Origin: Streptomyces sp. BHT-5-2
GTDB lineage: Bacteria > Actinomycetota > Actinomycetes > Streptomycetales > Streptomycetaceae
Direction: 5' to 3'
DNA: 64,000 nucleotides
Assembly: GCF_019774615.1 (NCBI RefSeq)
Contig: NZ_CP081497.1
Coordinates: 496,001-560,000, forward strand
Each line of letters opens with the position of its first letter. Position 1 is the first letter of the stretch. Shown one piece after another: positions 26,860 through 35,535 of the stretch. Below the pieces are notes generated by a model. It did no database searches, was not told the origin of the DNA, and was given only the letters and a program-made list of their open reading frames with translations. Both the position numbers and the translations under genes were made by a program.

Positions 26860-27500
26860 GCGCCCGGCCGACCGCCGCCCACCGCGGCCTGCGCCGCTTC
26901 CGGGCCCCCGCGCCCCCGCCGCCCGAACGCTGCGAACTGTGCGGTACCGAACTCGTCGGCCGGCACCGGCACCTGGTCGACACCAGGAACCGCGGCCTGG
27001 CCTGCGCCTGCCCGCCCTGCGCGCTGCTCTTCGAGCGGCCCGGTGCCGGCGCCGGACAGTTCCGCACCGTCCCCGACCGCTGTCTGACCGACCCCGGCCA
27101 CCGCCTCGACGAAGCGATCTGGGACCGGCTGCGGATCCCCGTCGGCGTCGCCTTCCTGCTGGACAACTCCGCGCTCGGCCGGGTGGTGGCGCTCTACCCC
27201 AGCCCGGCCGGCGCCACCGAGAGCGAACTCGACCCGGCCGCCTGGCAGTCCGTCCGCGACGCCACCCGCCTGGCCGGGCTGCTCGCCCCCGACGTCGAGG
27301 CCCTGCTGCTGCACCGCGACGACGGCCGCACCGACTGCCACCTCATCCCGGTCGACCTCGCCTACGAACTCACCGGCCGGCTGCGGCTGTTGTGGCGCGG
27401 CTTCGACGGCGGCGCCGAAGCGCGCGCCGCCCTCGCGGACTTCTTCACCGAGATCGCCCGCCGCGCCCGGGAACCCCGGGAGGAGGCCCACCGTCCGTGA
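26856..27500 (+). CDS. Hydrogenase-operon protein with N-terminal Cys-rich zinc-ribbon-like motif (DUF5947-like)
   Basis: 214 residues. The N terminus has five cysteines as ERCELCG (Cys26, Cys29) and LACACPPCALLF (Cys50, Cys52, Cys55), a likely zinc or Fe-S binding knot. The rest (about 75-205) is an alpha/beta domain with WDRLRIPVGVAFLLDNSALG, PAAWQSVRDATRL and CHLIPVDLAYELTGRLRLLW. It belongs with a family found only beside these hydrogenases; I recall the DUF5947 name but cannot verify it. GTG overlaps the preceding stop (GTGA). The role is unknown; assembly or scaffolding of the hydrogenase is inferred. Confidence 0.8.
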   Translation: MSARPTAAHRGLRRFRAPAPPPPERCELCGTELVGRHRHLVDTRNRGLACACPPCALLFERPGAGAGQFRTVPDRCLTDPGHRLDEAIWDRLRIPVGVAFLLDNSALGRVVALYPSPAGATESELDPAAWQSVRDATRLAGLLAPDVEALLLHRDDGRTDCHLIPVDLAYELTGRLRLLWRGFDGGAEARAALADFFTEIARRAREPREEAHRP

Positions 27501-28189
27501 CCGAGCTGTCCTTCGTCTGCACCGGCGTCCGCGCCGACCGCTACGCCGCCGCCCCCACCCTCCTGTTCCGCCTGCGGATCACCGCCGCGGCACAGACCCG
27601 GGTGCACGCCCTGGCCCTCCGCTGCCAACTGCGCATCGAACCGGCCCGGCGCGACTACGACCCCGAGGAGGCCGCCGCACTGGCCGACCTCTTCGGCGCC
27701 CGGTCCCGCTGGGGCAGCACCCTCAAACCCCTGCAGTTCGCCCAGGTCTCCCTCGTCGTCCCCGGCTTCACCGGCGAGACCGAGGTGGACCTGCCGGTGC
27801 CGTGCAGCTACGACCTGGAGGTGGCCGCCGGCCGCTACCTCCACGCGCTGCGCGACGGCGAGGTGCCGCTGCTGCTGCTCTTCTCCGGCACCGTCTTCGC
27901 CGGCCCGGGCGGCTTCCAGGTCTTCCCGGTGCCCTGGCACAAGGAGGCCGAGTGCCGGCTCCCGACCGCCGTGTGGCGGGAGATGACCGACACCCACTTC
28001 CCCGGCTGCGGCTGGCTGAGGCTCCCGCGGGAGACCCTGGACGCCCTGCTGGCGTTCCGCTCCCGGCACGCCCTGCCGTCCTGGGAGGCCACCGTCCGGG
28101 CGCTGCTGACCGCCGCGGACGGCGCCGGACCCGCCACCCGGGGCTTCCCCGCCGTCGCCCGCCCCACCACCGAGAGGACCGCACCGTGA
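27497..28189 (+). CDS. Uncharacterised hydrogenase-operon protein (DUF6084-like)
   Basis: 230 residues, mostly predicted beta-strand. Early on it has LSFVCTGVRADRYAAAPTLL (4-23), then RITAAAQTRVHALALRCQLR, where a strand-rich domain begins. FAQVSLVVPGFTGETEVDLP and LEVAAGRYLHALRDGEVPLL follow mid-protein, and the C-terminal third is helical (RETLDALLAFRSRH). There is no signal peptide or membrane segment. GTG overlaps the previous stop by 4 bases. It is conserved only in this hydrogenase context as far as I can recall. An immunoglobulin-like binding scaffold is a guess. Confidence 0.78.
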   Translation: MTELSFVCTGVRADRYAAAPTLLFRLRITAAAQTRVHALALRCQLRIEPARRDYDPEEAAALADLFGARSRWGSTLKPLQFAQVSLVVPGFTGETEVDLPVPCSYDLEVAAGRYLHALRDGEVPLLLLFSGTVFAGPGGFQVFPVPWHKEAECRLPTAVWREMTDTHFPGCGWLRLPRETLDALLAFRSRHALPSWEATVRALLTAADGAGPATRGFPAVARPTTERTAP

Positions 28190-29577
28190 CGACGCCCGCG
28201 CCCACCGACACCCTGACGGAACGGTTCGCCGCCGCCCGGCAGGTCGCGGACGCCGTGCTCTTCGAGGGCTATGTCCTCTACCCCTACCGGGCCTCGGCCG
28301 CCAAGAACCGGCTGCGCTGGCAGTTCGGCGTCCTCGTCCCGCCCCGCTGGGGCGCCGACCGCGCCGAGCACTCCCACCAGCGCACCGAATGCCTCATGGA
28401 GCCCCGCTCCGGCGCCCGGCTCACCGCCGAACTGCGGTTCCTGCGCACCCAGCGCCGGACCGTCCAACGCCTCGGCCCCGACGGGGAGTTCACGAACGCA
28501 GCGGAACTGGAACTGCCCGACCGGGTGCTGGTCCCCTGGGACGAGGGCACCGAGGAGCGCTGCCCGGTCGACGTCCCCGTGGCCGAGCTCGCGGGTGACG
28601 GCGTCACCGTCCCGTTCACCCGGCCCGCCGGCGAGGAGACCGAACCGGTGCACGACGCGGACGGGCGGCCGGTGGGCCGGCTGGTGCGCCGCCGCGAGGA
28701 GATCAACGGCGTGCTCCGGCTGACCGCGCGGGAGATCGACGGCCCGTACGCGGTGCTCAAACTGACCGCGACGGTGGAGAACACCAGCACCTGGCCCCCG
28801 GACCCGGCGGCCGCCGACCGGGACGCGGCCCTGCCCCGCTCACTGGTCGCCGCCCACCTCCTCCTCGGCCTGAGCGCCGGCCGCTTCCTGTCCCCGACCG
28901 ACCCGCCCGAATGGGCCCGGGGCGCGGTCGCCGACTGCGCCAACGAGCACACCTGGCCGGTGCTGGCCGGCCCGCCCGGCAGCGCCGACGTGATGCTGTC
29001 CGCCCCGATCATCCTGGAGGACCACCCCGCCGTCGCCCCGGAGAGCCCCGGCGCCCTCTACGACGCCCTGGAGATCGACGAGATCCTCGCCCTGCGCACC
29101 GCCACTCTCACCGACCGGGAGAAACGCGAGGCCCGCGGCACCGACCCGCGGGCCGCGGAGGTGATCGACCTCGCCGACGGGATGCCGCCCGAAGTCCTGG
29201 AGCGGCTGCACGGCGCCGTACGGGCCCTGCGCGAGGTCACCGGCCCGGACCCGGCACCGGCCCGCCCGGACACCCCCTGGTGGGACCCGGGCGGCGACCG
29301 CGACGTGGACCCGCTGACCGACCGGATCACCCTCGACGGCCGCTCGGTCGGCGCCGGCAGCCGGGTGGCCCTCCGCCCCGGCCGCCGCCGCACCGACGCC
29401 CAGGACCTCTTCCTGCACGGACGCACCGCCGTGGTCGAGGCCGTGCTGCACGACGTCGACGGCGGGGTGCACCTCGCCGTCACCGTCGAGGGCGACCCGG
29501 GCGCCGACATCCGGCGCGAACAGGGCCGCTTCCTCTACTTCCAACCCGACGAACTCGCGCCCCTGGAGGACGAGTGA
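28186..29577 (+). CDS. Uncharacterised 463-residue hydrogenase-operon protein
   Basis: 463 residues, no recognised domain. It begins LTERFAAARQVADAVLFEGY and VLYPYRASAAKNRLRWQFGV, followed by HQRTECLMEP. A middle section has LKLTATVENTSTWPP, ADCANEHTWPVLAGPPGSAD and SAPIILEDHPAVAPESPGA. It ends with a compact beta-rich domain, VALRPGRRRTDAQDLFLHGR to REQGRFLYFQPDELAPL. There are few cysteines and no membrane segment, so it seems soluble. GTGA overlap with the previous gene and overlap with the protease gene place it firmly in the operon. Its strict position suggests a role in assembly, scaffolding or regulation of the hydrogenase, unproven. Confidence 0.78.
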   Translation: MTTPAPTDTLTERFAAARQVADAVLFEGYVLYPYRASAAKNRLRWQFGVLVPPRWGADRAEHSHQRTECLMEPRSGARLTAELRFLRTQRRTVQRLGPDGEFTNAAELELPDRVLVPWDEGTEERCPVDVPVAELAGDGVTVPFTRPAGEETEPVHDADGRPVGRLVRRREEINGVLRLTAREIDGPYAVLKLTATVENTSTWPPDPAAADRDAALPRSLVAAHLLLGLSAGRFLSPTDPPEWARGAVADCANEHTWPVLAGPPGSADVMLSAPIILEDHPAVAPESPGALYDALEIDEILALRTATLTDREKREARGTDPRAAEVIDLADGMPPEVLERLHGAVRALREVTGPDPAPARPDTPWWDPGGDRDVDPLTDRITLDGRSVGAGSRVALRPGRRRTDAQDLFLHGRTAVVEAVLHDVDGGVHLAVTVEGDPGADIRREQGRFLYFQPDELAPLEDE

Positions 29578-30209
29578 GCAGCCAGCCGTCCGGCCGCACT
29601 GTGTCCCTCCCGCCCGGCCCCGCAGTGTCTCTCCCACCCGGCCCCGCAGTGTCTCTCCCACCCGGCCCCACCCTGATTGCCGGCGTCGGCAACGTCTTCC
29701 TCGGTGACGACGGCTTCGGCGTCGAGACCGTTCGCGTGCTCGGGGAGCACCCCCTGCCCGACGGCGTGGAACTGGTCGACGCCGGCGTCCGCGGCGTCCA
29801 CCTCGCCCACCGGATGCTGGACGGCTATGCGGCGGTGCTGCTGGTGGACGCCGCGGCGCGCGGCGGCGAGCCCGGCTCGCTCTACCTCCTCGACGCCACC
29901 GACCCCGCCGACGCCGCCGCCCGCCCCGGCAGCACGCCGATCGACGCCCACCACATGACCCCGGACGCCGTCCTGGCGCTGCTGGACACGCTCAGCGCCG
30001 GCACCGGAGCCCACCGCCCGGAACGCGTCCTGGTCGTCGGCTGCGAACCCGCCGACACCACCGAGGGCATGGGCCTGAGCGCACCCGTCGCCGCCGCCGT
30101 CGACGAGGCCGTCCGGCTCGTGCTGCGGCTGGTCGGCGCGGACGAACCCGAGCCGGCCGCCGCCGGCCCGCCCCCCGCCACCAGTGAGAGGAATGCGACA
30201 CCATGCTGA
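29574..30209 (+). CDS. [NiFe]-hydrogenase maturation endopeptidase (HyaD/HybD family)
   Basis: 211 residues from the GTG at 29574. After nickel insertion this protease cuts off the C-terminal peptide of HhyL. Core motifs are IAGVGNVFLGDDGFGVE (nickel-sensing Asp in GDDG), VELVDAGVRG and DAHHMTPDAVLAL. Family members normally start almost directly at the first motif. Here about 35 residues precede it, made mostly of a VSLPPGPA repeat encoded by a 24-bp tandem repeat. Each repeat unit starts with an in-frame GTG, so the true start could be downstream. The 3' end overlaps the 33-residue ORF by 7 bases. Confidence 0.9.
   Translation: MSSQPSGRTVSLPPGPAVSLPPGPAVSLPPGPTLIAGVGNVFLGDDGFGVETVRVLGEHPLPDGVELVDAGVRGVHLAHRMLDGYAAVLLVDAAARGGEPGSLYLLDATDPADAAARPGSTPIDAHHMTPDAVLALLDTLSAGTGAHRPERVLVVGCEPADTTEGMGLSAPVAAAVDEAVRLVLRLVGADEPEPAAAGPPPATSERNATPC
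29601..29671 (+). repeat. 24-bp tandem repeat (three units) at the 5' end of the protease gene
   Basis: Units begin at 29601, 29625 and 29649, each starting GTGTCYCTCCC and encoding VSLPPGPA. The first unit differs at two positions; the last ends early. The period is a multiple of three, so copy-number change keeps the frame. Confidence 0.85.
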
Positions 30210-30304
30210 AGTTCGTCCTCGGCGGCGCCCTGGCCGCCGCCCTCGCCCTCGCCCTGCGCAACCTGCCCGACCTCAAGCGCTATCTGCGGATGCGTTCCAT
30301 GTGA
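30203..30304 (+). CDS. 33-residue single-span membrane peptide of the hydrogenase operon (DUF6893-like)
   Basis: MLKFVLGGALAAALALALRN (1-20) is a hydrophobic helix, followed by a basic tail LPDLKRYLRMRSM that would stay in the cytoplasm. GAGAGGA lies ten bases upstream of the ATG. It overlaps the protease gene by 7 bases and precedes hypA by 155. The name DUF6893 comes from memory and is unverified. The hydrogenase subunits have no membrane anchor, so a tiny single-span peptide in the operon may dock the complex at the membrane or quinone pool; this is inference. Too short for default gene finders. Confidence 0.75.
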   Translation: MLKFVLGGALAAALALALRNLPDLKRYLRMRSM

Positions 30305-30459
30305 CGCGCCGCCCCACGGGCGGCCAAGGGCGGCGGGCGCGCTGCACCGAACGGTGTACGCCGCCGCGCCGCCCCGGCGAGGCACCCCGGACGCCCCGGT
30401 GCCGCGCCGTCTAATGAAGCCAGCGGCAACCGGTCGTCACACCCGAGAGAGACGGACCG

Positions 30460-30843
30460 ATGCACGAGATGTCCATCGCGCTGGCGGTCGTCGACCAGGT
30501 GGAGAGCGCGGTCCGGCCGGCCGGCGCGACCGCGGTCCGCAGCGTCCGCCTGGAGATCGGCGAACTGGCCGGCGTGGTCCCCGACGCCCTGGCCTTCTCC
30601 TTCCAACTCGCCTGCGAGGGAACGGTGCTGGCCGGTGCCGAGCTGCTCACCGAACCCATCCAGGCCCGCGCCCGCTGTGGATCCTGCGACGACACCTGGC
30701 CGACCGGCATGCCGCCGTGCCTGAGCTGCCCCGGGTGCGGCGGGGCGGGCGTCGAGCTGCTCTCCGGCCGCGAACTGCGGATCGCTGACGTCAGCTGGCA
30801 CGACGACGCCCCGGTACCCACACCGACGCACGAGGAGCGCTGA
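30460..30843 (+). CDS. hypA: Hydrogenase nickel metallochaperone HypA
   Basis: 127 residues. It delivers nickel to the large subunit with HypB. The N-terminal MHEMSIALAVVD provides His2 for nickel, and the zinc site is Cys73/Cys76 (ARCGSCDD) with Cys90/Cys93 (LSCPGCGG). Overall length and IGELAGVVPDALAFSF are family-typical. The ribosome site is GAGAGAGACGG. A TAATGA hexamer at about 30413-30418 could give an internal promoter for the hyp genes. It sits 4 bases before hypB. Confidence 0.95.
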   Translation: MHEMSIALAVVDQVESAVRPAGATAVRSVRLEIGELAGVVPDALAFSFQLACEGTVLAGAELLTEPIQARARCGSCDDTWPTGMPPCLSCPGCGGAGVELLSGRELRIADVSWHDDAPVPTPTHEER

Positions 30844-30847
30844 TCCC

Positions 30848-31606
30848 ATGTGCCGTGTTCTTGACCTGCAGCAGGCGGTGCTCGCCAAGAACGACGCCTG
30901 CGCCCACACCCTGCGCGAGGAGCTGGCGGCCCGCGGCACCGCGGTCGTCAACCTGCTCTCCAGCCCCGGCAGCGGCAAGACCGCCCTGCTGGAACGGGAG
31001 TTGACACTGGCACGGGAGCGCGGAGTGCCGGTCGCGGCGCTCACCGCCGACCTGGCCACCGAGAACGACGCGGTGCGGCTGGGCCGCTCCGGAGTCCCCG
31101 TCAAACAGGTGCTCACCGACGGGCTGTGCCACCTGGAGGCCGAGATGCTCGGCGGGCACCTGGACGGCTGGCTCCCCACCGACACCCGGCTGCTGTTCGT
31201 CGAGAACGTCGGGAACCTCGTCTGCCCGGCCTCCTACGACCTGGGGGAGACCCTGCGGGTGGTGCTCGCCTCGGTGACCGAAGGCGAGGACAAACCGCTG
31301 AAGTACCCCACCGCGTTCGGACTGGCCCACCTGGTCCTGATCACCAAGTCCGACATCGCCGCGGCGGTGGACTTCGACGAGGCGGCGTTCCGCGGCAACG
31401 TGGAACGGGTCAACCCCGGCGCCGAGGTCGTCCGCACTTCGGTCCGCGGCCGCGAGGGCATCGGCGCGCTGCTGGACCGGGCGCTGGCGGCCCGGGAGAG
31501 CGGGCCGGCCCACATCCCGGTGATGACCCGTCAGTCGCACCACGTCCACGACGGCCCGGCGCACCGGGCCGGCGACCGCGGCACGGTGGGGTCGAGCCGC
31601 TCATGA
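30848..31606 (+). CDS. hypB: Hydrogenase nickel-incorporation GTPase HypB
   Basis: 252 residues. It is a SIMIBI-class GTPase with P-loop SSPGSGKTALLE (39-45 core), ENVGNLVCPASYDLGE (metal-linked switch region) and ITKSDIAAAVDF (NKxD-equivalent TKSD). It lacks the His-rich N-terminal nickel-storage stretch seen in many HypB proteins; only a few scattered His occur near the C terminus (RQSHHVHDGPAHR). It would act with HypA in nickel insertion. ATGA overlap with hypF follows. Confidence 0.95.
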   Translation: MCRVLDLQQAVLAKNDACAHTLREELAARGTAVVNLLSSPGSGKTALLERELTLARERGVPVAALTADLATENDAVRLGRSGVPVKQVLTDGLCHLEAEMLGGHLDGWLPTDTRLLFVENVGNLVCPASYDLGETLRVVLASVTEGEDKPLKYPTAFGLAHLVLITKSDIAAAVDFDEAAFRGNVERVNPGAEVVRTSVRGREGIGALLDRALAARESGPAHIPVMTRQSHHVHDGPAHRAGDRGTVGSSRS

Positions 31607-34053
31607 CCGGCGGGCAGCCCGGTGCCGGCGCCGCTGCGCACGCCGACGAGGCGCCGACCGCCGCCGCGGTGGGCACCGACCGCCGTGCAACGGCCCCCGG
31701 GCCGGACGGCGTCCGCCGCCGGATCACCGTCCGCGGCATCGTCCAGGGCGTGGGCTTCCGCCCGTTCGTCCACGGCCTCGCCACGGAGTCGGGCCTGTCC
31801 GGCCATGTCAGCAACACCGGCGAGGGCGTGGTCACCGAGGTCGAGGGGCCGCCCGCGGCGCTGCGCCGCTTCGAGACGCGGCTGAGTGCCGAGGCGCCGC
31901 CGCTGGCGGTCGTGGAGACGGTGGACGGCGAGGACATCCCGGTCGCCGGCGGCACCGGCTTCACCATCCTGCCCTCCCGCACCGGCGGCCCCGCCCGTAC
32001 CCTGGTCGCCCCGGACGCCGCCACCTGCGACGCCTGCCTGGCCGAGCTGACCGACCCCGCGGACCGCCGCCACCGCCACCCCTTCGTCACCTGCACGCAC
32101 TGCGGACCGCGCTTCACCATCGTCCGCGCACTGCCCTACGACCGCGCGCAGACCACCATGGCCGGCTTCCCGATGTGCCGGCGCTGCGCGGCCGAGTACG
32201 CCGACCCGGCCGACCGGCGGTTCCACACCCAGCCCGTCGCCTGCCACGACTGCGGGCCCCGGCTGAGCCTGCTGGCCCACCACCCGGACGCGCCCGGCGG
32301 TCCGCCGCGTCCGGTGCCCGGCGACCCGGTGGACGGCGCCCGACGGCTGCTCGCCGCGGGCGCGGTCGTCGCCGTCAAGGGGCTCGGCGGCTACCACCTG
32401 GTGTGCGACGCCGGCGACGACCGCGCGGTCGCCGAACTGCGCCGCCGCAAGGCCCGCGGCGACCGGCCTTTCGCCCTGATGGCCCGTCGACTGGACGACG
32501 TGGCGGGGCTGGTGGAGCTCGGCCCGGCGGAGCGGGCGCTGCTCACCGGGCCGGTGCGGCCGATCGTGCTGTTGCGCCGGCGGCCCGGTGGACCCGGGCC
32601 CGGGGCACCCACCGTCTCCGAGGCCGTCGCCCCCGGCTGCCCCGACCTGGGGATGATGCTGCCCTACACCCCGGTGCACCACCTGCTGCTCGGCCTGCCC
32701 GGCGACCCCGAGGGGCCCCGGCTGCTGGTGATGACCAGCGGCAACGTGTCCGGCGAACCGCTCGTCACCGACGACGCGGACGCCCTTACGCGCCTGGCGC
32801 GCCTGGCGGACGCCTGGCTCGCCCACGACCGGGCGATCGAGGTCCCCTGCGACGACTCGGTGGTCCGGGTCAGCGACGGCGAACCGCTGTACGTGCGGCG
32901 CTCGCGCGGCTGCGCCCCCTACCCGGTGCCGCTGCCGGTGCCGGTGCGGCCCGCGCTGGCCACCGGCGGCGACCTGAAGACCGTGCTGTGCCTGGGGGAG
33001 GGGCGCCGGGCCTGGCTGTCGGCGCACATCGGCGACATGGACGACCTGGCCACCCAGCTGGCGTTCGAGCGGGCCGGCGGGCATCTGGAGACCATCACCG
33101 GGGTCCGGCCGCGGCTGCTCGCCACCGACCGGCACCCCGGCTACCGCACCGGCCAGTGGGCCCGCCGGCACACCCGCGGCCGGCCGCTGGTCCGGGTCCA
33201 GCACCACCACGCGCATATCGCCGCCGCCATGGCCGAACACGGCTTGGACGGCCGGCAGCCGGTGATCGGCGTCGCCTTCGACGGCACCGGCTACGGCGAC
33301 GACGGCGCCATCTGGGGCGGCGAGGTCCTCCTCGCCGACTACGCCGGCTACCGCCGCTTCGCCCACCTCGGCTACGTCCCGCTGCCCGGTGGCGACACCT
33401 CCGTCCGCCGCCCCTACCGGATGGCCCTGGCCCACCTGCACGCCGCGGGCCTTCCCTGGACCCCCGAGCTGCCTCCGGTCGCCGCCTGCCCGCCCGACGA
33501 ACTCCGGCTGCTGGCACGGCAGTTGGACCGCGATCTCAACTGCGCACCGACCTCCAGCATGGGTCGGCTCTTCGACGCGGTCTCCTCGCTCGCCGGGATC
33601 TGCCACCACGCCGGCTACGAGGCCCAGGCCGCCGCCGCACTGGAGGCCGCCGCCCGCGCCGCCGGCGCCGGCCACGGGCCCGGCTACGCCTTCGGGCTGC
33701 GCACCGACGCCCCGGCCGCCGGCGGCGCGCTGGTCGCCGACCCCGCACCCGTGCTGGCCGCGGCGGTCGAGGACGTCCGCGCCGGCGCCCGCCCGGAACG
33801 GGTCGCGACCCGCTTCCACACCGCGGTCGCCGGGCTGGTGCGGCGGGTGTGCGGACTGGCCCGGGAGCGCACCGGCCTGTCCACCGTCGCGCTGACCGGC
33901 GGGGTCTTCGTCAACACCCTGCTGGCCGAGGCCGCCGCCCGGACGCTGCGCGAGGACGGCTTCACCGTGCTGCGGCACCGCCTGGTCCCGCCCAACGACG
34001 GCGGACTGGCCCTCGGTCAGCTGCTGGTCGCGGCGCGGCGGCGCGGCGCCTGA
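31603..34053 (+). CDS. hypF: Carbamoyltransferase HypF
   Basis: 816 residues. HypF uses carbamoyl phosphate and ATP to carbamoylate HypE, starting cyanide-ligand synthesis. Domains in order: acylphosphatase-like (about 42-130, VRGIVQGVGFRPFVHGLA), two zinc fingers (CDACLAEL...CTHCGPRFT, CRRCAAEY...CHDCGPRL), a YrdC-like domain (KGLGGYHLVCDAGDD, LMLPYTPVHHLL-like region, TSGNVSGEPLV), and the Kae1-like C-terminal domain with VQHHHAHIAAAMAEH and GVAFDGTGYGDDGAIWGGE. The first 40 residues are a low-complexity extension. It overlaps hypB by 4 bases. Full length with all motifs intact. Confidence 0.95.
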   Translation: MTGGQPGAGAAAHADEAPTAAAVGTDRRATAPGPDGVRRRITVRGIVQGVGFRPFVHGLATESGLSGHVSNTGEGVVTEVEGPPAALRRFETRLSAEAPPLAVVETVDGEDIPVAGGTGFTILPSRTGGPARTLVAPDAATCDACLAELTDPADRRHRHPFVTCTHCGPRFTIVRALPYDRAQTTMAGFPMCRRCAAEYADPADRRFHTQPVACHDCGPRLSLLAHHPDAPGGPPRPVPGDPVDGARRLLAAGAVVAVKGLGGYHLVCDAGDDRAVAELRRRKARGDRPFALMARRLDDVAGLVELGPAERALLTGPVRPIVLLRRRPGGPGPGAPTVSEAVAPGCPDLGMMLPYTPVHHLLLGLPGDPEGPRLLVMTSGNVSGEPLVTDDADALTRLARLADAWLAHDRAIEVPCDDSVVRVSDGEPLYVRRSRGCAPYPVPLPVPVRPALATGGDLKTVLCLGEGRRAWLSAHIGDMDDLATQLAFERAGGHLETITGVRPRLLATDRHPGYRTGQWARRHTRGRPLVRVQHHHAHIAAAMAEHGLDGRQPVIGVAFDGTGYGDDGAIWGGEVLLADYAGYRRFAHLGYVPLPGGDTSVRRPYRMALAHLHAAGLPWTPELPPVAACPPDELRLLARQLDRDLNCAPTSSMGRLFDAVSSLAGICHHAGYEAQAAAALEAAARAAGAGHGPGYAFGLRTDAPAAGGALVADPAPVLAAAVEDVRAGARPERVATRFHTAVAGLVRRVCGLARERTGLSTVALTGGVFVNTLLAEAAARTLREDGFTVLRHRLVPPNDGGLALGQLLVAARRRGA

Positions 34054-34114
34054 CCCCCGTGCCCATCCGCATCCACATCCGTATGCATCCGTAGCCGTAC
34101 GACGAGGAGGAGCC

Positions 34115-34414
34115 ATGTGCCTGGCGGTGCCCGGCAAAGTGATGGAGATCGAGGAACGGGACGGCACCCGGATGGCCACCGTCGACTTCGGCGGGGTGGT
34201 CAAGGAGGTGTGCCTGGAATATCTGCCGGACCTCGCGGTCGGCGAGTACGCGATCGTCCACGTGGGCTTCGCGCTGCAGCGGCTCGACGAGGAGTCGGCC
34301 CGCCGGACCCTGGCCCTCTTCGAGGAACTCGGGCTGCTCCAGGAGGAGTTCGGCGACCCGTGGGAAGCGGCCGCCGACCAGGATCGACCGCAGGCACAGG
34401 AGGCCCGGCAGTGA
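34115..34414 (+). CDS. hypC: Hydrogenase formation chaperone HypC
   Basis: 99 residues. It starts MCLAVPGKVMEIEE; Cys2 is the residue that holds the Fe(CN)2CO unit and contacts HypD and the large-subunit precursor. DFGGVVKEVCLEYLPD and GEYAIVHVGFALQRLDEE complete the family fold. The last 25 residues are an acidic and Gln-rich tail. GAGGAGG lies before the ATG, 61 bases after hypF. GTGA overlap with hypD. Confidence 0.95.
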   Translation: MCLAVPGKVMEIEERDGTRMATVDFGGVVKEVCLEYLPDLAVGEYAIVHVGFALQRLDEESARRTLALFEELGLLQEEFGDPWEAAADQDRPQAQEARQ

Positions 34415-35535
34415 AGTACCTCGAGGAGTTCCAGAACCCGGAGCTGGCCCGCCGGCTGCTGGACGACATCCGCGCCACGGTGACCCGGCCGTGGGCGCTG
34501 ATGGAGGTCTGCGGCGGCCAGACGCACAGCATCATCCGGCACGGCATCGACCAACTCCTGCCCGAAGAGGTCGAGTTGATCCACGGTCCGGGCTGCCCGG
34601 TGTGCGTCACGCCGCTGGCGGTCATCGACCAGGCGCTGGAGATCGCCTCCCGCCCGGAGGTGATCTTCTGCTCGTTCGGCGACATGCTGCGGGTCCCCGG
34701 AACCGACCGTGACCTGTTCCGGGTGCGCGGCGAGGGCGGCGACGTCCGGGTGGTCTACTCCCCGCTGGACGCGCTGAAGATCGCCCAGCAGAACCCGGAC
34801 CGCGAGGTGGTGTTCTTCGGCATCGGCTTCGAGACCACCGCCCCGCCGAACGCCATGACGGTCCATCAGGCGCGCAGGCTGGGCATCCGCAACTTCAGCA
34901 TGCTGGTCTCGCACGTCCGGGTACCGCCCGCGATCGAGGCGATCATGACCTCGCCGAGCTGCCGGGTCCAGGCGTTCCTGGCCGCCGGCCACGTGTGCAG
35001 CGTGATGGGCCTCGACGAGTACCCGGCGCTGGCCGACCGCTTCGGGGTGCCGATCGTCGTCACCGGCTTCGAACCGCTGGACATCCTGGAGGGCATCCGC
35101 CGCGCCGTCCGCCAGCTGGAGCGCGGCGAGCACACCGTCGACAACGCCTACCCGCGCGCCGTCCGCGCCGCCGGCAACCCCGCCGCCCGGGCCATGCTGG
35201 CCGACGTCTTCGAGGTCGCCGACCGGGCCTGGCGGGGCATCGGCACCATCCCCGCCAGCGGCTGGCGGCTCTCCGACCGCTACCGCGACCACGACGCCGA
35301 ACACCGCTTCTCGGTCGAGGGCATCGCCACCCGCGAACCCGCCGCCTGCCGCAGCGGCGAGGTCCTGCAGGGGCTGATCAAGCCCCACGAGTGCGAGGCG
35401 TTCGGCACCACCTGCACCCCGCGCACCCCGCTCGGCGCCACCATGGTCTCCACCGAGGGCGCCTGCGCCGCCTACTACCTGTACCGCCGGCTCGGCAACG
35501 CGCCGACCCCCTTGGAGGCGACCCCCGTTGTCTGA
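34411..35535 (+). CDS. hypD: Hydrogenase formation protein HypD
   Basis: 374 residues, [4Fe-4S] scaffold protein that assembles the Fe(CN)2CO group with HypC and HypE. Motifs: MEVCGGQTHSI (catalytic Cys), HGPGCPVCVTPL (Cys pair), GFETTAPPNAM, and the C-terminal cluster ligands in HECEAFGTTCTPRTPLGATM with EGACAAYYLYRR. GTG start overlaps the hypC stop. The 3' end overlaps the proposed TTG start of hypE by 8 bases. Confidence 0.95.
   Translation: MKYLEEFQNPELARRLLDDIRATVTRPWALMEVCGGQTHSIIRHGIDQLLPEEVELIHGPGCPVCVTPLAVIDQALEIASRPEVIFCSFGDMLRVPGTDRDLFRVRGEGGDVRVVYSPLDALKIAQQNPDREVVFFGIGFETTAPPNAMTVHQARRLGIRNFSMLVSHVRVPPAIEAIMTSPSCRVQAFLAAGHVCSVMGLDEYPALADRFGVPIVVTGFEPLDILEGIRRAVRQLERGEHTVDNAYPRAVRAAGNPAARAMLADVFEVADRAWRGIGTIPASGWRLSDRYRDHDAEHRFSVEGIATREPAACRSGEVLQGLIKPHECEAFGTTCTPRTPLGATMVSTEGACAAYYLYRRLGNAPTPLEATPVV

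Noticed and set aside
29601..29671. Possible CRISPR or operator array
   Set aside because: Contiguous in-frame coding repeats without spacers.
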